Shown here one piece after another: positions 61,255-64,000 of a stretch of DNA of 64,000 nucleotides. The notes beneath the pieces are model-generated. The model made no database searches. It saw only the letters and a list, made by a program, of their open reading frames with translations, and was not told the origin of the DNA. The stretch covers positions 3,720,001-3,784,000 of the forward strand of contig NZ_CP114015.1 in the NCBI RefSeq assembly GCF_026898095.1, read 5' to 3'. Position 1 is the first letter of the stretch, and every line of letters begins with the position of its first letter. The DNA comes from Arthrobacter sp. ATA002. Its GTDB lineage: Bacteria; Actinomycetota; Actinomycetes; Actinomycetales; Micrococcaceae. The position numbers were made by a program, and so were the translations under genes.

Positions 61255-62660
61255 GTGACTAGTGCATTCGATCTTTCCGCGTCCTTTAAGGCCTATGACG
61301 TCCGCGGCGTCGTCGGCGAGACCATCACCCCGCAGATCGTCAAAGCAGTCGGCGCCGCTTTTGTCGACGTGCTTGACCTTGCCGGTTCGACGGTGCTGGT
61401 GGGCGGCGACATGCGTCCGTCCTCCCCCGAGTTCATCAAGGACTTTGCGGCGGGAGTCACCATGCGCGGCGCCGACGTGCTCCTGCTGGACCTCATCTCC
61501 ACTGACGAGCTCTACTACGCCTGCGGCGCCTGAATGCCGCCGGAGTGACGTTTACGGCAAGCCACAATCCGGCGCAGTACAACGGCATCAAGATGTCCAA
61601 GGCCGGAGCAGTCCCCATCTCCTCCGAAACCGGGCTCCACGAAATCCAGGCCCTGGCCGAGCAGTACCTGAACGAGGGCGCCATCCCCGCGGTGAAGACG
61701 CCGGGCCGGATCAGCGTCCGCGACATCCTCCGGGACTACTCCGAGTACCTGCGCAGCCTCGTGGACCTCCGCGGCATCCGTCCGCTGAAGGTCGTGGTCG
61801 ACGCCGGCAACGGCATGGCCGGCTTGACCACCCCGGCGGTCCTTGGCGACACGATGCTGCCGGCCCTTCCGCTGGAAATTGTCGACCTGTACTTCGAGCT
61901 GGACGGGTCCTTCCCGAACCATCCGGCCAACCCGCTCGAACCGGAAAACCTGCGCGACCTGCAGGCAGCCGTCGTCGAGCACGGCGCGGATCTGGGCCTG
62001 GCATTCGACGGCGACGCCGACCGCTGCTTCGTGATCGATGAAAAGGGTGACCCGGTCAGCCCCTCGGCGATTACGGCGCTCGTCGCCCGCCGCGAGATTG
62101 CGCGGGCCAAGGCTGCCGGCGAACCCACGCCGGTCATCATCCACAACCTCATTACCTCCCGTGCCGTTCCCGAACTGGTGGAGGCCGACGGCGGCCGCGC
62201 CGTCCGCACCCGTGTTGGCCATTCCTTCATCAAGGCCCAGATGGCGGAGGAAGGCGCCGTGTTCGGCGGCGAGCACTCCGCGCACTACTACTTCCGCGAC
62301 TTCTACAACGCTGACACCGGCATGCTCGCAGCCATGCACGTCCTCGCCGCGCTGGGAGAACAGAGCCTGCCGCTCTCGGACCTCGCCCGCGAATACGAGC
62401 CGTACTTTTCCTCCGGCGAGATCAACTCCGAACTCTCGGACGTTCCGGCGGCCGTTGCCCGGGTCCGGAGCGAATTCGAGCGCGGCGGCGTCACCGTGGA
62501 CGCGCTGGACGGATTGACTTTCACCTCGGATGACGGACAGTGGTGGTTTAACCTCCGCGCGTCGAACACAGAACCCTTCCTTCGGCTCAACGCCGAAGCC
62601 GAAGACCTCCCCACCATGGTGCGGGTCCGCGACCGCGTACTTGAACTAGTTAGGAACTAA
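61255..62660 (+). pseudogene. manB: Phosphomannomutase/phosphoglucomutase, broken by a one-base deletion
   Basis: A phosphohexomutase that makes mannose-1-phosphate for GDP-mannose. The first frame (FKAYDVRGVVGETITPQIVK, through DELYYACGA) meets a TGA; the next frame carries the rest, with the active serine TFTASHNPAQYNGIKMS, metal loop LAFDGDADRCFV, sugar loop GGEHSAHYYFRDF, and the phosphate-binding RASNTEPFLRL. One C is missing at 61529-61530; restoring it gives GALNAAGVTFTASHNP and 468 aa. The start is GTG 61255 with a leaderless promoter. A broken essential cell-envelope gene is unlikely, so a sequence error is probable. Confidence 0.93.
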
Positions 62661-62665
62661 ACCCA

Positions 62666-63133
62666 ATGGCTGATGTTGAACTGAACGGCGCAGAGCCCTC
62701 CGCCCAGGTCCAGGAGGACCTGAATTCCCTGCTCGGCACCGCGCTGGGCGTCGCGCAGGAGCAGCTTGAGGCGCAGGGCGCTTTCCTGCCGGCCGCCCTG
62801 GTTGTGCAGAACGACGGCGAGCTGCGGATGATTGCCGTTGCACCCGAGGAAAGCGACGAAGACCTCGACGCCGACGCCATGATCGATGACATTTACCAGG
62901 TGCTGGGTGAGCAGAAGGCGGACAACCGTGCCGCTGCCGTGTTCTCAGACATCCACCTGCCGGATGAGGCGACGGACGCCATCCACGTAGTGGCTGAGCA
63001 CTCCGAGGGTGTCTGCATTTCAGCGATCCAGACCTACTCCGAAACCGACGGCTCCTGGACCTTCAATGAACCGCAGTGGGAGTCCGGCGACCGGCTCGTC
63101 TGGGGAACCGACGAGGCTGCCGACGAGGCCTAA
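62666..63133 (+). CDS. Conserved hypothetical acidic protein downstream of manB
   Basis: A 155-aa acidic cytoplasmic protein starting MADVELNGAEPSAQVQEDLN five bases after manB, so co-transcribed. It has alternating strands and helices (FLPAALVVQNDGELRMIAVA; DAMIDDIYQVLGEQKADNRA) and a Trp-rich end (WTFNEPQWESGDRLVWGTDE). I do not recognise a family with known function. The context suggests no more than a housekeeping role next to manB. Confidence 0.8.
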   Translation: MADVELNGAEPSAQVQEDLNSLLGTALGVAQEQLEAQGAFLPAALVVQNDGELRMIAVAPEESDEDLDADAMIDDIYQVLGEQKADNRAAAVFSDIHLPDEATDAIHVVAEHSEGVCISAIQTYSETDGSWTFNEPQWESGDRLVWGTDEAADEA

Positions 63134-63149
63134 ACGCCCCGCACGCCGA

Positions 63150-63195
63150 AAAAGGCCGGCGGTACCGCGCATCTGCGCAGTACCGCCGGCCTTTT
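63150..63195. terminator. Bidirectional terminator
   Basis: AAAAGGCCGGCGGTACC and GGTACTGCGC-type complements form a 19-bp stem with one mismatch, loop ATCT, then TTTTCTT. It separates the convergent manB unit and pckG. Confidence 0.9.
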
Positions 63196-63234
63196 CTTGC
63201 TTTAGTACCGGCTGGCTTGATTTAGTACCGGCCC

Positions 63235-64000
63235 TTAGGCGGCCGCAAAACGCTCCTTGAGCGTCTGCAGCTCGGCCACCAGGTCCTCCGGCAGGGACTC
63301 ACCGAACCGGGCATACCACTCCTCGATGCCGGCGAGCTCCTTTTTCCATTCCTCGGGGTCGACGCGGACGGCGGCGTCCACGTCCGCCGGGCTCATGTCC
63401 AGGCCGCTCAGGTCCAGGGACTCTCCGGTGGGCACGTATCCGATCGGCGTTTCCACGGCGTCGGCGGTTCCTTCGATCCGCTCGATGACCCACTTGAGCA
63501 CGCGGGAGTTGTCGCCGAACCCGGGCCAGGCGAAGCCGCCGTGAGCCGTGCGACGGAACCAGTTCACCAGGAAGATCTTGGGCAGCGTCTCCTGGTTGGC
63601 CTTGCCGCTGAGGGTAATCCAGTGCCGCAGGTAGTCGCCGGCGTCGTAGCCCATGAACGGAAGCATGGCCATCGGATCGCGGCGCACCACGCCCACCTGG
63701 CCGGCTGCGGCCGCAGTGGTCTCCGAGGACAGCGTGGAGCCCATGAAAATGCCGTTGGTCCAGTCGCGGGACTGCGTGACCAGGGGCACCGTGGTTTTGC
63801 GCCGGCCGCCGAAGAGGATGGCGGAAACCGGAACACCGTCCGGGGAATGGTATTCCTCGGCCAGCATGTCGATTTGGTCGATCGGCGTGCAGAAGCGGGA
63901 GTTCGGGTGCGCGGCGGGATGCCCGGCCTCCGGCGTCCACTCGTTGCCGAGCCAGTCGGTCAGGTGTGCGGGAGCCTCATCCGTCATGCCCTCCCACCAG
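63235..64000 (-). CDS. pckG: Phosphoenolpyruvate carboxykinase (GTP), 5' part beyond window edge
   Basis: PckG converts oxaloacetate to PEP for gluconeogenesis. The frame is open to the right edge and reads [20 protein letters not shown], an internal part of GTP-type enzymes, so the ATG at 63987 is not the start. Further signatures are [26 protein letters not shown] and [12 protein letters not shown]. The C-terminus ([13 protein letters not shown]) is complete at 63235. About 255 of the usual 600 residues are visible; the P-loop and metal-binding residues lie partly outside. Confidence 0.93.
   Translation of the reverse strand, partial: WWEGMTDEAPAHLTDWLGNEWTPEAGHPAAHPNSRFCTPIDQIDMLAEEYHSPDGVPVSAILFGGRRKTTVPLVTQSRDWTNGIFMGSTLSSETTAAAAGQVGVVRRDPMAMLPFMGYDAGDYLRHWITLSGKANQETLPKIFLVNWFRRTAHGGFAWPGFGDNSRVLKWVIERIEGTADAVETPIGYVPTGESLDLSGLDMSPADVDAAVRVDPEEWKKELAGIEEWYARFGESLPEDLVAELQTLKERFAAA

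Noticed and set aside
61500..61560. Programmed ribosomal frameshifting to explain the split manB and similar genes
   Set aside because: No slippery heptamer or downstream pseudoknot is common to the sites, the genes are unrelated, and the only shared feature is a short homopolymer.

Overview
The window comes from a high-GC Gram-positive actinobacterium, most likely Arthrobacter or a close Micrococcaceae relative. This rests on GC-rich codon use, GTG/TTG starts, leaderless-type promoters, a proteasome activator homologue, GTP-type PEP carboxykinase, Actinobacteria-type RecQ and the gene neighbourhoods. No mobile element, CRISPR array or phage gene was seen. No gap between genes exceeds 300 bases.

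Region 1 (1-21264) is a flagellar island. Read from the sigma factor leftward on the minus strand it is fliA-type sigma, fliC, fliD, fliS, a FliT-like chaperone, flgB, flgC, fliE, fliF, fliG, fliH, fliI, fliJ, an NlpC/P60 peptidoglycan hydrolase in the flgJ position, fliK, flgD, flgE, flbD, motA, motB, fliM and fliN (cut by the left edge). Most adjacent pairs overlap by 1-4 bases, so translation is probably coupled. On the plus strand, divergent from the sigma gene, lie flgN, flgK, flgL and fliW, closed by a 42-bp perfect palindrome. Four CTAAC/CTTAC-N15-GCCGA sites sit upstream of fliC, flgN, flgB and flbD and look like the promoters of the local sigma factor. The fliC leader carries a hairpin with an AUGGAU loop and a second ANGGA at the Shine-Dalgarno site. 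With fliW in the cluster this suggests CsrA-FliW control of flagellin.

Region 2 (21277-27566) holds an aldo/keto reductase, a two-gene unit with a bacterial proteasome activator (C-terminus GQYL), a small acidic protein, cstA-ybdD (peptide/pyruvate-type transporter unit) and a quinone oxidoreductase. Region 3 (27630-36790) has tRNA-Ser(UGA) and a galactoside utilisation locus: galK, galT, two sugar ABC permeases and a Tat-type lipoprotein binding protein on the minus strand, and a LacI regulator plus a GH2 glycosidase on the plus strand. Two near-identical operators precede the binding protein and the glycosidase. Region 4 (36987-50018) is mixed: a 1497-aa secreted nuclease/5'-nucleotidase fusion, a zinc alcohol dehydrogenase, a lone cytochrome oxidase subunit I, an aldehyde dehydrogenase, an alpha/beta hydrolase, a VOC protein next to a MerR/TipAS regulator, and an MFS exporter. 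Region 5 (50123-64000) contains a COG4529-like flavoprotein, a TfoX-like protein, a prolyl oligopeptidase, tRNA-Ser(GCU), a second aldo/keto reductase, a membrane-anchored conserved protein, a dienoyl-CoA isomerase-like crotonase with a FadR-type regulator, a RecQ-phosphoribosyltransferase fusion, phosphomannomutase and the 3' part of pckG.

A feature of the whole window is that about 13 otherwise well-conserved genes (fliK, fliD, flgN, flgK, cstA, lacI, adh, an alpha/beta hydrolase, MFS, the flavoprotein, a conserved membrane protein, recQ, manB) are interrupted by one-base indels. Nearly all lie in short homopolymers and nearly all are deletions. This pattern fits uncorrected homopolymer errors of the assembly better than gene decay, so these genes are annotated at full span with the break marked.
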